Origin: Psychrobacter cibarius
GTDB lineage: Bacteria; Pseudomonadota; Gammaproteobacteria; Pseudomonadales; Moraxellaceae
Reading direction: 5' to 3'
NCBI RefSeq assembly: GCF_016107535.1
Contig: NZ_JABASQ010000025.1
Coordinates: 1 to 38,568, forward strand
DNA: 38,568 nt
A program made the position numbers and the translations under genes. Positions within the stretch are counted from its first letter, which is position 1, and every line of letters begins with the position of its first letter. Under the pieces are notes generated by a model that did not search any database, was not told where the DNA came from, and saw nothing but the letters and a program-made list of their open reading frames with translations. Below, one piece after another: positions 1 through 7,928 of the stretch.

Positions 1-178
1 CAACGGGTTATCTTCATAAAAGTAGTCTAGCATAGTGCTTATCTACTACAGCCCCTAAAATTATCTTAAATTAATGCATTTTTCCAATTTTATTATTAAT
101 ATCGGCAATATTGAGATTTATAGTTTACATTTTATGAGATGCTGTGTTAAATTTTAGCTAAATAAAGGATTGAGCAAT

Positions 179-196
179 ATAGACGATGAGGTCTAT
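179..196. promoter_or_regulatory. Inverted repeat before puuD-like gene, possible operator
   Basis: ATAGAC and GTCTAT form a perfect 6+6 bp inverted repeat with a 6-bp spacer, ending about 23 bp before the ATG of the amidotransferase gene. It lies between the gene and plausible promoter sequence, and the downstream gene encodes a XRE/cupin regulator that could bind it. It does not resemble the PuuR box known from Escherichia coli, so the operator role is a guess. Confidence 0.22.
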
Positions 197-219
197 TTGT
201 TATAACTAGGGAAGACGGT

Positions 220-960
220 ATGAAAAATTCTAGACCTATTATTGCTATTGTTTCTTGTCATAAGATGGTTGATGGGCAGCCAGCACAAGCGGTGTATCAA
301 AAATATATCGATGCCGTGAATTTTTATGGTGGCAACCCCATACTGCTGCCAAATACTGCTGCCGATAGCGAAAACTTTGAGGCGCTACTGAATATCGCAG
401 ATGGGATTTTGTTAACGGGCAGTTATAGTAACGTGGCACCAACGCGTTATGGCGCGACGCATATCGAAGCGAAACAAGACTTGGGTCGTGATGAGCTGAG
501 CTTTAAATTGTTGGATTATGCAGACAAGACTGGCACTCCATTACTGGCGGTTTGCCGAGGTTTGCAAGAGATGAATGTGCATTTTGGTGGCACGCTACAT
601 CCTGATTGGCGGGAAGTAAAGGGGTTTTATGAGCCACATTTAGAGGACAATACTCAGCCACTTGAAGTGCAGTATCAGCCAGTTCATGACGTGATTATTC
701 AACCAAATGGCAGGCTTGCCGCCTTTGGTGAGAAATGGCACGTTAACTCGCTACATAAACAAGCAATTAATAAAGTAGGCGCGCGTTTATCAGTTGAGGC
801 TCTAGCGCCTGATGGTTTGGTCGAAGCCATCAGCTTGTTGCAACATCCATTTATGATTGGTGTACAATGGCATCCTGAGTTAAATTATGCACAAGACGAC
901 TTGTCCAAATTTCTATTCACGGAATTCATTCACTATGCCAGCAAACCCCAAACTGAATAG
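220..960 (+). CDS. Class I glutamine amidotransferase, gamma-glutamyl-GABA hydrolase (PuuD) type
   Basis: This 246-aa cytoplasmic protein belongs to the peptidase C26 branch of the glutamine amidotransferases. The nucleophile sits in AVCRGLQEMNV (Cys112), and the His/Glu pair is in GVQWHPE (His218, Glu220), so the catalytic triad is complete. The N-terminal IAIVSCHK and the ILLTGSYSNVAPTRYG segment fit the PuuD/YvdE type, which hydrolyses gamma-glutamyl-GABA in putrescine breakdown. The real substrate cannot be read from the sequence. An AGGGA ribosome site lies about 9 nt before the ATG. The 3' end overlaps the next gene, a XRE/cupin regulator, by about 26 bp. This is the arrangement expected for a polyamine-responsive pair, but no puuA, puuB or puuC genes are present here. 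Confidence 0.85.
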   Translation: MKNSRPIIAIVSCHKMVDGQPAQAVYQKYIDAVNFYGGNPILLPNTAADSENFEALLNIADGILLTGSYSNVAPTRYGATHIEAKQDLGRDELSFKLLDYADKTGTPLLAVCRGLQEMNVHFGGTLHPDWREVKGFYEPHLEDNTQPLEVQYQPVHDVIIQPNGRLAAFGEKWHVNSLHKQAINKVGARLSVEALAPDGLVEAISLLQHPFMIGVQWHPELNYAQDDLSKFLFTEFIHYASKPQTE

Positions 961-1693
961 CACTACTGAAGGCAATGTAGACAATGCCAGCACTGACATT
1001 GATATTAATAACAGCATTGACGCTGATGTTGCCAGCGATAAGGCGGCTGATATCGATACAGATGACGACATCAGTGGTGATGATGAAGATGAGCTGACAG
1101 ACTCTGAGACAGCGATGTCAGCCGAAAATGACGAGTCGCCAGAAGAGGATATCGGTAAAAAGATCAATCAGCTGCGCCTCGCAAAAGGCTACTCGCAACG
1201 TAAGCTTGCGAAATTGTCGGGATTAACCAATACTTCTATTAGCTCCATTGAGCGCAATAAAGTCAGTCCAGCAGTGAATACGCTAAAGGCAATTTTGGCG
1301 GTATTGGGTTCTGATTTAACCACGTTTTTTAGTGATGAATGGAAGGAACCAAAGGCGAGAGTCGTGGTAACGCCGAAGGATTTGTTGGAGCTGAGCGAAC
1401 CGAGTAGCAGAGTGTCGCTAAGACAGGTATATAACTGTAGCACTACCAAGAATTTGGGTTTTTTGATTGAGGTGTATCAACCGAACAGCTCAACGGAAGA
1501 AAAAATCGCCCACGAAGGTGAAGAGATTGGCACCGTTATTGAAGGCAAGATTCTTATCCGTATCGATGAGACGACGTATTTATTAAACCAAGGTGATAGC
1601 TACGTGATTGATACCATTCGCCCGCATACTTTTATCAACCCTACTGATGGCGTGACTCGCATTGTTAGTGCGCACACCCCAACGACTTATTAG
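935..1693 (+). CDS. XRE-family transcriptional regulator with C-terminal cupin domain (PuuR-like)
   Basis: From the ATG at 935 the product is 252 aa. Residues 1-70 are a very acidic, Asp/Ser/Thr-rich stretch of low complexity. Residues about 73-130 form a helix-turn-helix of the Xre type (KINQLRLAKGYSQRKLAKLS and onward). The last 75 residues form a cupin_2 barrel with HEGEEIGTVIEG and the ending RPHTFINP. This is the architecture of PuuR and related metabolite-sensing repressors. An in-frame ATG at 887 would add 16 residues. I prefer 935 because it overlaps the upstream gene less, though its ribosome site (GGAA) is weak. Co-transcription with the PuuD-like hydrolase suggests control of polyamine or GABA-related catabolism, which is inference. 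The acidic N-terminus is unusual for the family. Confidence 0.85.
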   Translation: MPANPKLNSTTEGNVDNASTDIDINNSIDADVASDKAADIDTDDDISGDDEDELTDSETAMSAENDESPEEDIGKKINQLRLAKGYSQRKLAKLSGLTNTSISSIERNKVSPAVNTLKAILAVLGSDLTTFFSDEWKEPKARVVVTPKDLLELSEPSSRVSLRQVYNCSTTKNLGFLIEVYQPNSSTEEKIAHEGEEIGTVIEGKILIRIDETTYLLNQGDSYVIDTIRPHTFINPTDGVTRIVSAHTPTTY

Positions 1694-1748
1694 GTGAGCA
1701 TTTTAATAGCCATTTAATTTGATGTTTAAATAACCATAGTGATTTCCC

Positions 1749-1782
1749 GCACGGCTTTTAAAAATAGAAGCCGCGTTTTTTT
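1749..1782 (+). terminator. Rho-independent terminator after the XRE/cupin gene
   Basis: CGGCTT and AAGCCG pair around a 10-nt A-rich loop, extended by a C-G pair across one mismatch, and are followed by seven T residues. It closes the puuD-like/regulator unit. Confidence 0.7.
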
Positions 1783-1856
1783 GTATGAACTAATTCATTT
1801 TGAAAACACGCCCCAGCAAGCTGTTAGATATTAGCCTAAGTAACAAAGTAGTAGGC

Positions 1857-3206
1857 TTACAGGTCTTTATGATCTTGAAGCGTTTCTGAGTCAGTAAGCG
1901 GATTTGAAGTACTCATCGCTTTAGGTTTTTCTTTGATAAGCTTTACTTTAGTTTGTTTATCGGCTGGTGCAAGCGCGACATAAACAGACTCAGGCTTCTT
2001 ACTAGTGGGTTTAGAGGACTTTTTTAGCGTCTTTTTAATTCTTTTGACAGCAGCGGCATCGCTTGCAGCTTGTTCCTCTGCGAGCGAGTCGTCGTATAAA
2101 CCTTGGTAGACAGCGAGGGTTTCTTCAATCATCTCACGCATGGTGAATTTGTTGGTCATTTCAGGGCGTGTGATGCTTTCTAATTGATTTCTCACGGCTT
2201 TACATAGCGCATTGGCATTGTATTTTTTGACCAGCCCTTGAGGATATAGCGGCTGTAAAATCTCACTAAATGCGGCCTGATCCCAACCAATAACGGGCGT
2301 GCCTAAATGAATCGCTTGTAAGGCGTTGATGCCGATTGATTCAGGTTCATTCGCAAGCGCCATCACGATATTGGCGGCTGAGAGCCATTCACGCATGTCA
2401 TTACGTTTGCTACCTACATAAGTAATTCGATCAGCCAACCCTAATGTATTAGTGCGTTGGCGGAAATCTTCATGCGCGACGTCACCATCTCTATAATCAT
2501 CATCCATGATAATGACGTGGATGTTAGGGAACTGCTCTTGCAAGTTGCCCAAAATATCAATCAGCCATTCCTGACCATATTCGTTGCCAATAATGGTTGG
2601 AAATACCAGCCATTTTTTATGCTCAAGCTCAGGATATTCAGCAAAAGTATGCCGTAACCAATAAACAGATGGATTATGACGATAAGGATAGCGGCGCGTA
2701 TCGATACCACGGTAGATGCGTTTGATGACTTTGGGGTCTGCATCTTCTCGGCGCAGGCCTTTTTTTAGATAATTGGTCACACTATCGGAGACAGTAATGA
2801 TGGTATCGACATCGAGTAAGGCTTGAGAGTATTTATTGATTGGATAAAAACCATACATGGTTGATACTAGCTTTGGTATCCGCTTGACACGGGCGCGGCG
2901 CAATGCTAAATGCAGTATCCATGCAGGTGTGCGTGAGTGCACATGGATCACGTCAGGATCGTACTCTTCAATTAAACGCCGCAGCGCCGTGACTTGTAGT
3001 AACGACAGCCAAGACTTTTTATTCATATGCAGCTGATGATAGTTATTGCCATCACGCTTTAGGCGTTTGACCAGATCATTATCTTCATCGGCGCTAGAGA
3101 CGATGATGGAGGTATGGCCATTTTTGACCAATGCGCGTCCAAGATGAAAAATACCGCGCTCGGATTCATCATGCTTTAAAGACGATAATAAGCGCATAAC
3201 TTTCAT
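1857..3206 (-). CDS. Glycosyltransferase family 4 protein
   Basis: This 449-aa protein has the two-Rossmann GT-B layout. The N-terminal acceptor domain begins LLSSLKHDESERGIFHLGRAL and includes DVIHVHSRTPAW. The C-terminal nucleotide-sugar domain carries NEPESIGINALQAIHLGTPV. In retaining GT4 enzymes this loop normally reads E-x7-E. Here the second acidic residue is Gln (about residue 294), while the first Glu is kept. The last 70 residues are a Lys-rich, low-complexity tail (KRIKKTLKKSSKP) not needed for the fold. It probably transfers a sugar to a cell-surface glycan such as LPS core or an exopolysaccharide, but acceptor and donor cannot be told. It stands alone, without other envelope glycan genes. 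A Met three residues in (3197) is an alternative start, and neither has a good ribosome site. Confidence 0.82.
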   Translation of the reverse strand: MKVMRLLSSLKHDESERGIFHLGRALVKNGHTSIIVSSADEDNDLVKRLKRDGNNYHQLHMNKKSWLSLLQVTALRRLIEEYDPDVIHVHSRTPAWILHLALRRARVKRIPKLVSTMYGFYPINKYSQALLDVDTIITVSDSVTNYLKKGLRREDADPKVIKRIYRGIDTRRYPYRHNPSVYWLRHTFAEYPELEHKKWLVFPTIIGNEYGQEWLIDILGNLQEQFPNIHVIIMDDDYRDGDVAHEDFRQRTNTLGLADRITYVGSKRNDMREWLSAANIVMALANEPESIGINALQAIHLGTPVIGWDQAAFSEILQPLYPQGLVKKYNANALCKAVRNQLESITRPEMTNKFTMREMIEETLAVYQGLYDDSLAEEQAASDAAAVKRIKKTLKKSSKPTSKKPESVYVALAPADKQTKVKLIKEKPKAMSTSNPLTDSETLQDHKDL

Positions 3207-3355
3207 AATGGCATTGGTGACCAGTTGATAATAACAAGTGGCTATTGTCAGTTAAAAGCCGCCAAAACTCAACCATCAAGATAAAAAGATAAGGTTATAT
3301 GGTCGAGTTTCTAAGAGAGAGACGCATAAAGGCTTGAATCGAAGGATAAAAGCCG

Positions 3356-4228
3356 TTAACGACGTTTCTGTAAATGCTCAGCATTTGGCAGTACTTGTTT
3401 TTCGCTTAAGTATTTCCAATAGCGCTGCGGCAAGTATTGCTTATGCAAACGTGGGTTTTTACGCTCTTTGATATTGACGTTGGTAAAGTAACCTTGCCAA
3501 AATTTTTGATAGCGCTGCTCATCCTCGCTATGAATACTGGCAGGATTGCGCAGCACGGTATCATCTAAATCAGTGATGGTTTGCAGGGCAGCGGGGCGTT
3601 TAGGCGTGCTTTGGTTCTTGTCATAATAAATGCCATAGCCACGGGATAAATCATAAATCGCCCAGTGTTGGTCTTGGTAGCGCTGACGAAAATGCTCGCC
3701 AATTAGCGGTAAGACATTAAAATCAGGCTCTACTCGCGCAAAATAGATATCGTCATTGGTATGCTCAAAACGTACAAAGGCTTCCATACGATGTTTCTCA
3801 CGACCGACTGATTTGACAGTTTGCACCAGCTCTAAAACATTAAGATTACCCAAATCCTCCATGATAGAGCGATTAGGGTAGTCAATGGCATATTTGACTA
3901 CCTGAAATAAAATCGTACCGATATTGTCTTTTTCGGATAAAAATCCCCAAAGGATATTACGCATACCGGAACGACCTAAGAGCTGATTAAGCTTGGTCAG
4001 TACGCGTTCGGCATTGTCTTCATCAGTAGTAACGCTAGTCGCTTGTGCGATTAATGAAGGTACATAGCAGTCTTGGGCGATTAACTGTAGAGAATCATCG
4101 TTTTGCAGTTTATTGGCATAGACATAAAATACCGCACTCAGCCAACCCTCAAAACTTGGCTCATAAAGCACGATGCTGGGTGTTAAGTGACCGACAGTAT
4201 AGTCGTGGCTTTGCAGCAGTTGTGACAT
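3356..4228 (-). CDS. DUF4130 / TIGR03915-type putative DNA metabolism protein
   Basis: The 290-aa product matches my recollection of the family partnered with a radical SAM protein. Supporting features are the start GHLTPSIVLYEPSFEGWLSA, the central LNVLELVQTVKSVGREKHRM, the FVRFEHTNDDIYFARVEPDF segment, and the C-terminal PQRYWKYLSEK. In some bacteria this protein is fused to a uracil-DNA-glycosylase-like domain. Here it is the short form without that fusion. The biochemical role is unknown, and a part in repair or modification of DNA is inferred in the literature only from the link to glycosylase and helix-hairpin-helix domains. An AGGA site precedes the ATG. It lies 57 bp downstream of the radical SAM gene on the same strand and is almost certainly co-transcribed with it. 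Confidence 0.82.
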   Translation of the reverse strand: MSQLLQSHDYTVGHLTPSIVLYEPSFEGWLSAVFYVYANKLQNDDSLQLIAQDCYVPSLIAQATSVTTDEDNAERVLTKLNQLLGRSGMRNILWGFLSEKDNIGTILFQVVKYAIDYPNRSIMEDLGNLNVLELVQTVKSVGREKHRMEAFVRFEHTNDDIYFARVEPDFNVLPLIGEHFRQRYQDQHWAIYDLSRGYGIYYDKNQSTPKRPAALQTITDLDDTVLRNPASIHSEDEQRYQKFWQGYFTNVNIKERKNPRLHKQYLPQRYWKYLSEKQVLPNAEHLQKRR

Positions 4229-4285
4229 CTATATTCCTATTTAAAATAGTAATCATTGAAACAATGCTAATTACAACAGTGCTAT

Positions 4286-5554
4286 TTAAAACAGCGCCAG
4301 CTGCCCATTACGTTGATCTTTATACTTGGTCTGCGTCTGTGCCAATACATATTGCCGGAAGTTATCACGCGTTAAATGCGCTAAATGTTCGTTTTTTCCG
4401 GTAGTTGCGATGAAGTATTTGGCGCGATTGACAGCCGCGCCCATTTTTTTGAGATGATAAAGTGTCAACTGGTTAAACTTGCGCGCCTTCACTATCTTTT
4501 TAGCCGTTTTGGTGCCGATACCGGGAATGCGGACAATCATCTCATAGCTTGCGGTTTGAATATTGACCGGAAAATGCTCGCGATGGCGGATTGCCCAAGC
4601 AAGCTTTGGGTCGAAGTCTAAATCTAAAAATGGCGAGTCTGGTTCAACGATTTCATGCGCGCCAAAACCATAAAAACGCATCAGCCAATCCGCTTGATAC
4701 AGACGGTTTTCACGTATCATTGGCATAGGCGTCCCAATCGCTGGCAGGCGACTGTCAGACAACATCGGCACATAGCCTGAATAGTAGACGCGCTTCAAAT
4801 CATATTGCTGATAAAAATGACTCGATAGCTGAATCACTTGCAAGTCAGTCTCGTTACTCGCGCCAACAATCATTTGACTGGTTTGACCTGCTGGCACAAA
4901 TTTCGGTGCTTTTTTATGGGTTTTACGGCTCTCTTTGATCGTAATAATTTCAGTTTTAACGGTTTCCATCGGTGCTTTTAATTCATCATGCGACTTCTCT
5001 GGTGCGAGTAAAGCCAAGCCAGATATCGTTGGAATCTCGATATTAACGCTGAGACGATCGGCGTATAATCCCGCTTCTAACAGCAACTCTTTTGATGCAC
5101 CCGGAATGGTCTTTAAATGGATATAGCCATTAAAGCGTTCACGTGTCCGCAATATCTTAGCGACCTCAACCAGTCGCTCCATCGTATAATCGCCACTCTT
5201 AAAAATACCTGAGCTCAGAAACAGCCCTTCGATATAGTTACGACGATAAAACTGCATGGTTAAATCAACGACTTCCTCGACGCTAAAAGCAGCGCGCGGG
5301 GTGTCATTACTTTTACGTGAGGTGCAATAAGCACAGTCGTAAATACAGTGATTGGTTAAGAGGATTTTTAACAAGCTGACGCAGCGACCATCTTCAGTGT
5401 AGCTGTGACAAATACCAGTTGCAGAAGCATCGCCAAGCCCACCGCCTTGGTTTTTGCGCGTACCAGCGGAGGATGAGCAAGAAACATCATATTTAGCAGC
5501 ATCCGCTAAAATATTAAGCTTGCCTTGTAGTCGTTCATAATTGATGGTGGCCAT
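4286..5554 (-). CDS. Putative DNA modification/repair radical SAM protein (TIGR03916-type)
   Basis: The 422-aa protein has the radical SAM cluster motif CIYDCAYC (Cys70, Cys74, Cys77), preceded by the conserved region YDVSCSSSAG and GICHSYTEDGRCVSLLK. Near residues 338-355 is a helix-hairpin-helix, IVRIPGIGTKTAKKIVKARK, of the non-specific DNA-binding type found in DNA glycosylases. The combination of a [4Fe-4S]/S-adenosylmethionine radical core and a DNA-binding hairpin is diagnostic of this family, which always travels with the downstream DUF4130 protein. The chemistry and substrate are not established. The gene comes first in the two-gene unit. Its ribosome site is poor. No uracil-DNA glycosylase gene is adjacent, though endonuclease III is encoded about 31 kb away in the same window. 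Confidence 0.88.
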   Translation of the reverse strand: MATINYERLQGKLNILADAAKYDVSCSSSAGTRKNQGGGLGDASATGICHSYTEDGRCVSLLKILLTNHCIYDCAYCTSRKSNDTPRAAFSVEEVVDLTMQFYRRNYIEGLFLSSGIFKSGDYTMERLVEVAKILRTRERFNGYIHLKTIPGASKELLLEAGLYADRLSVNIEIPTISGLALLAPEKSHDELKAPMETVKTEIITIKESRKTHKKAPKFVPAGQTSQMIVGASNETDLQVIQLSSHFYQQYDLKRVYYSGYVPMLSDSRLPAIGTPMPMIRENRLYQADWLMRFYGFGAHEIVEPDSPFLDLDFDPKLAWAIRHREHFPVNIQTASYEMIVRIPGIGTKTAKKIVKARKFNQLTLYHLKKMGAAVNRAKYFIATTGKNEHLAHLTRDNFRQYVLAQTQTKYKDQRNGQLALF

Positions 5555-5676
5555 AATAGGAGATTACCAATTCATTTATAGGCTATTATTTTAGCAAATA
5601 GGCTTGTAAGTCACTGTAATTATTAGAGAAAAATAGATTAAATGCGACAACTGCTGTCGTGCGATTTATGAAGTTT

Positions 5677-6291
5677 TTAATGAGAGGAGCAGGGGTTAGG
5701 CAAGATTTGAACCACTTCATCTGAGAAGTGGTTTTTGATAATCAGACGTCCTTTTTTATCGAACTCAGCATCGTACTTGGGATAAATCGCAGATTCACTA
5801 TTGCCATGAGTTGAAGATAAAGCTACCTCTTTATCGGAGAAAAAATGACGGGCAACCCAGAGTTTTTGGTCATTGTTATACTCAACACTACACTGACTTT
5901 TCGTATCAAAGTCAAAGTATAGGTCGAAATTTTGTTTTTTATCCCCACGACCAAATAGTATATTAGTGCCGCACGGACTACCACAGCCGATATAGACATG
6001 ATAAGTATCTTTATCGATTTTTTTGAGCGAAGTATGGTTCCAGCCGTAGCTACCCATGTCATCCATAAGCACAGTTTCTATTACTTCGCCATTATTTAAC
6101 GTTTTGCTTTTAAGGATATAACCATCATCGCAATATTCATGACCGTCTTTACTCATATAGGCAGTACAAATTTTTGACATATAAAAGCTAGCGTCAAATT
6201 CTGGTTCGGCAGCTTCAGCCCAAGATATAGAACTCAAAATACAGCCATAAGTGATAAAAGCCAATGAATAGAGAGGAGTAAATTTATACAT
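5677..6291 (-). CDS. Hypothetical exported protein
   Basis: I do not recognise this family. From the ATG at 6291 the product is 204 aa. It starts with a signal peptide (MYKFTPLYSLAFITYG, then SSISWAEA) and a probable cut before the acidic EPEFDAS. A GTG at 6330 would add 13 residues and spoil the short basic n-region, so I prefer 6291, though neither has a clear ribosome site. The mature part holds several cysteines (KICTAYMSK, HEYCDDG, GCGSPCG, QCSVEYN, PNPCSSH) that could form disulfides in the periplasm. Many short alternating hydrophobic strands suggest a beta-rich fold. A strong terminator separates it from the gene upstream, so it is probably a single-gene unit. No function can be assigned. 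Confidence 0.7.
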   Translation of the reverse strand: MYKFTPLYSLAFITYGCILSSISWAEAAEPEFDASFYMSKICTAYMSKDGHEYCDDGYILKSKTLNNGEVIETVLMDDMGSYGWNHTSLKKIDKDTYHVYIGCGSPCGTNILFGRGDKKQNFDLYFDFDTKSQCSVEYNNDQKLWVARHFFSDKEVALSSTHGNSESAIYPKYDAEFDKKGRLIIKNHFSDEVVQILPNPCSSH

Positions 6292-6372
6292 GGAAATAAT
6301 GACCGGATATTTGTTTTGAGTTAATAGCACTATAGCAAAAGGTTGGTTGTTAAGGAATAAGGTACACTCATC

Positions 6373-6416
6373 AAAAAGGTCTTGCTGACTAGGAAATTAG
6401 CCGGCAAGACCTTTTA
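6373..6416 (-). terminator. Strong terminator hairpin between two exported-protein genes
   Basis: AAAAGGTCTTGC and GCAAGACCTTTT form a perfect 12-bp stem around an 18-nt loop, with A and T flanks that would work on either strand. On the minus strand it ends transcription of the DUF11-like gene before the next exported-protein gene. Confidence 0.8.
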
Positions 6417-6475
6417 TTAATTTTAAGATTAATTAAATAACAATACTTTCAAATCTAAACTTTCAAATCTAATTT

Positions 6476-7444
6476 TTACTGAACCTTCGCACGTATAACA
6501 ACCGTTTGCGGTGCGTTAGCAGGAAGATCTACCAAGTTCCATTTGAGTCCAGAGTAATTTTCTGTGATGACTACAGTGTTGCCAACTTGTTGGATAGTCT
6601 GATAACTGTCGCCACCTGTTGTCGCAAGCGTTGGTAGTGGGCTATTCAATGATACCAATTGCACGCCATTTGGCAGTGACACCATGGCATTGATGTCAGT
6701 GACGGGTTGTGCCGTGGTATTGGTATAAGTGGTGTGGTATTCGATGATGTCGCCAGGTGCGATATGGTTCGCAGGTACAGCCACTTCGCGACCATCTTTG
6801 TTTTTTAATATTTTCATCACTTTGGTTTGTGCATTCACCACGTCAGGCGTACTAAAGGTCGGTGTCAGTTGCAGAGCATCTAAAGACGTAGATACTATTT
6901 GCGTCGTTGCAGGTTGGTTCGTCACTACGGTTGTCGTTGGCGTATTGATGACTGGCAATTGGGTAGCCGTCGTCACAGGCAATACTTGTGTCACGCTAGT
7001 CGTCGGCACAGCTATGACATCAACCTTGCTTGTTTGATTGGTCATCTGGTTAGTCACAGGTACGCTCGTAACCGTGGTGCTGCCTTGGGTGACGACCGTA
7101 TTGCTCGCACCATTACTGGCTACTTGGCGAACCGTATAGCGTGGAACGTTAGTTACTTGAGTCACAGCATAAGGCATGCCGTCTTGCATAGTGATGCCGT
7201 GTGGTGTCGCTGTAATGGTCGCGGTTTTACCGTCAGAATACTGCTCAACGACGGTAGTGCTAATACCAGCAGACGAAGTGATGGCGATCTCAGGCGCAGC
7301 ATGTGCGGTAGATACCGTCAATAAAGCGCCTGCTAAGATTGTTGGAATAGAAGTGCTTATCACGCTTTTTTTGATGAGGCTGTGCTGGGTAAATGCCTTC
7401 TTATTTATAGTCAGTAACGCTGGCATATCGATGTGTATGGTCAT
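6476..7444 (-). CDS. Exported Val/Thr-rich protein with C-terminal DUF11-like domain
   Basis: The chosen ATG at 7444 gives 322 aa and has a good ribosome site (AAAGGAA) just upstream. An ATG at 7501 would add 19 residues without one. The signal peptide has a long n-region of about 28 residues, then SIPTILAGALLTVSTAHA with a likely cut before APEIAITS. Residues about 60-190 are low in complexity and rich in Thr and Val (TTSVTQVLPVTTATQLP). The last 110 residues look like a DUF11-type immunoglobulin-like repeat: KILKNKDGREVAVP, APGDIIEYHTTYTNTTAQPV, then strands ending in VVIRAKVQ. DUF11 domains occur in surface and periplasmic structural proteins, and no enzymatic function is implied. The leader contains a terminator-like hairpin and a near-palindrome, which suggests regulated expression. 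Confidence 0.75.
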   Translation of the reverse strand: MTIHIDMPALLTINKKAFTQHSLIKKSVISTSIPTILAGALLTVSTAHAAPEIAITSSAGISTTVVEQYSDGKTATITATPHGITMQDGMPYAVTQVTNVPRYTVRQVASNGASNTVVTQGSTTVTSVPVTNQMTNQTSKVDVIAVPTTSVTQVLPVTTATQLPVINTPTTTVVTNQPATTQIVSTSLDALQLTPTFSTPDVVNAQTKVMKILKNKDGREVAVPANHIAPGDIIEYHTTYTNTTAQPVTDINAMVSLPNGVQLVSLNSPLPTLATTGGDSYQTIQQVGNTVVITENYSGLKWNLVDLPANAPQTVVIRAKVQ

Positions 7445-7548
7445 AATAGATTCCTTTAAGATAACAGTAAATAAAGCCGCTAATGTAGTAGTAGAAAGCA
7501 AAGCGTAAAAAATAACGCTTAGAAAACAACAGCTAGAAAAGAAAAACC

Positions 7549-7592
7549 CCCGTCAAATGAGCATGTAAACCATGTCAAATAACGAGGGTAAA
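7549..7592 (-). terminator. Imperfect hairpin with T-tract: terminator or leader attenuator
   Basis: Read on the minus strand, CCCTCGTTATTTGACATG can fold back on CATGCTCATTTGACGGGGG with a few mismatches and one bulge, followed by TTTTT. It lies 340 bp after greA and about 105 bp before the DUF11-like ATG. It could therefore end read-through from greA or act as an attenuator in the leader of the downstream gene. Confidence 0.5.
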
Positions 7593-7601
7593 GATACTAA
7601 T

Positions 7602-7621
7602 GATAGCCAACGTTCGCTATC
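7602..7621. promoter_or_regulatory. Near-perfect 20-bp palindrome, candidate operator
   Basis: GATAGC and GCTATC flank a central AACGTT with one C:C mismatch on each side, giving a 20-bp palindrome. TAATGAT and ATCATTA-like sequences outside it extend the symmetry. The position, about 160 bp upstream of the DUF11-like ATG, would fit a dimeric regulator site. No regulator is encoded next to it. Confidence 0.35.
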
Positions 7622-7928
7622 TCTCCATCATTATTTTAGTCAGTTGCTAAGCACTGATGTCTAATGTTTATAATGAGACATTTGTAATAGTTACAAGGCT
7701 CAGCATCTATACTCGAGCAATTATGCGCTAAAAAAAACAGACTAAAAAAGCAGCGTTGTGTAACTTCTGCTCTATTCATAATGAGGTTGTGTACTACTTT
7801 CTACGCTCATTTGCTAAGCAAATTGCCAGCTGATTCGCGTTAAAATGCTTCTGTTATCAAAAGCTTTTTATTTATCAAAGAATTGCTATTAAAGGCTTTC
7901 TATCCAGATATTTCTCAAATAAGAAAAA

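Larger units (their letters stand above)
7445..7928. other. Intergenic region between greA and the DUF11-like gene
   Basis: This 480-bp stretch holds a terminator-like hairpin near 7550-7592 and a near-palindrome at 7602-7621, both listed separately. A 47-codon minus-strand reading frame (7779 to 7636) has no ribosome site and is not called. I see no strong greA terminator close to its stop. The rest is AT-rich without recognisable structure. Confidence 0.5.

Noticed and set aside
4045..4404. 119-codon plus-strand frame opposite the DUF4130 gene
   Set aside because: It lies antisense to well-supported genes and has no family features.
7636..7779. 47-codon minus-strand frame between greA and the DUF11-like gene
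   Set aside because: It has no ribosome site, unusual composition and no recognisable similarity. It is probably chance in AT-rich DNA.
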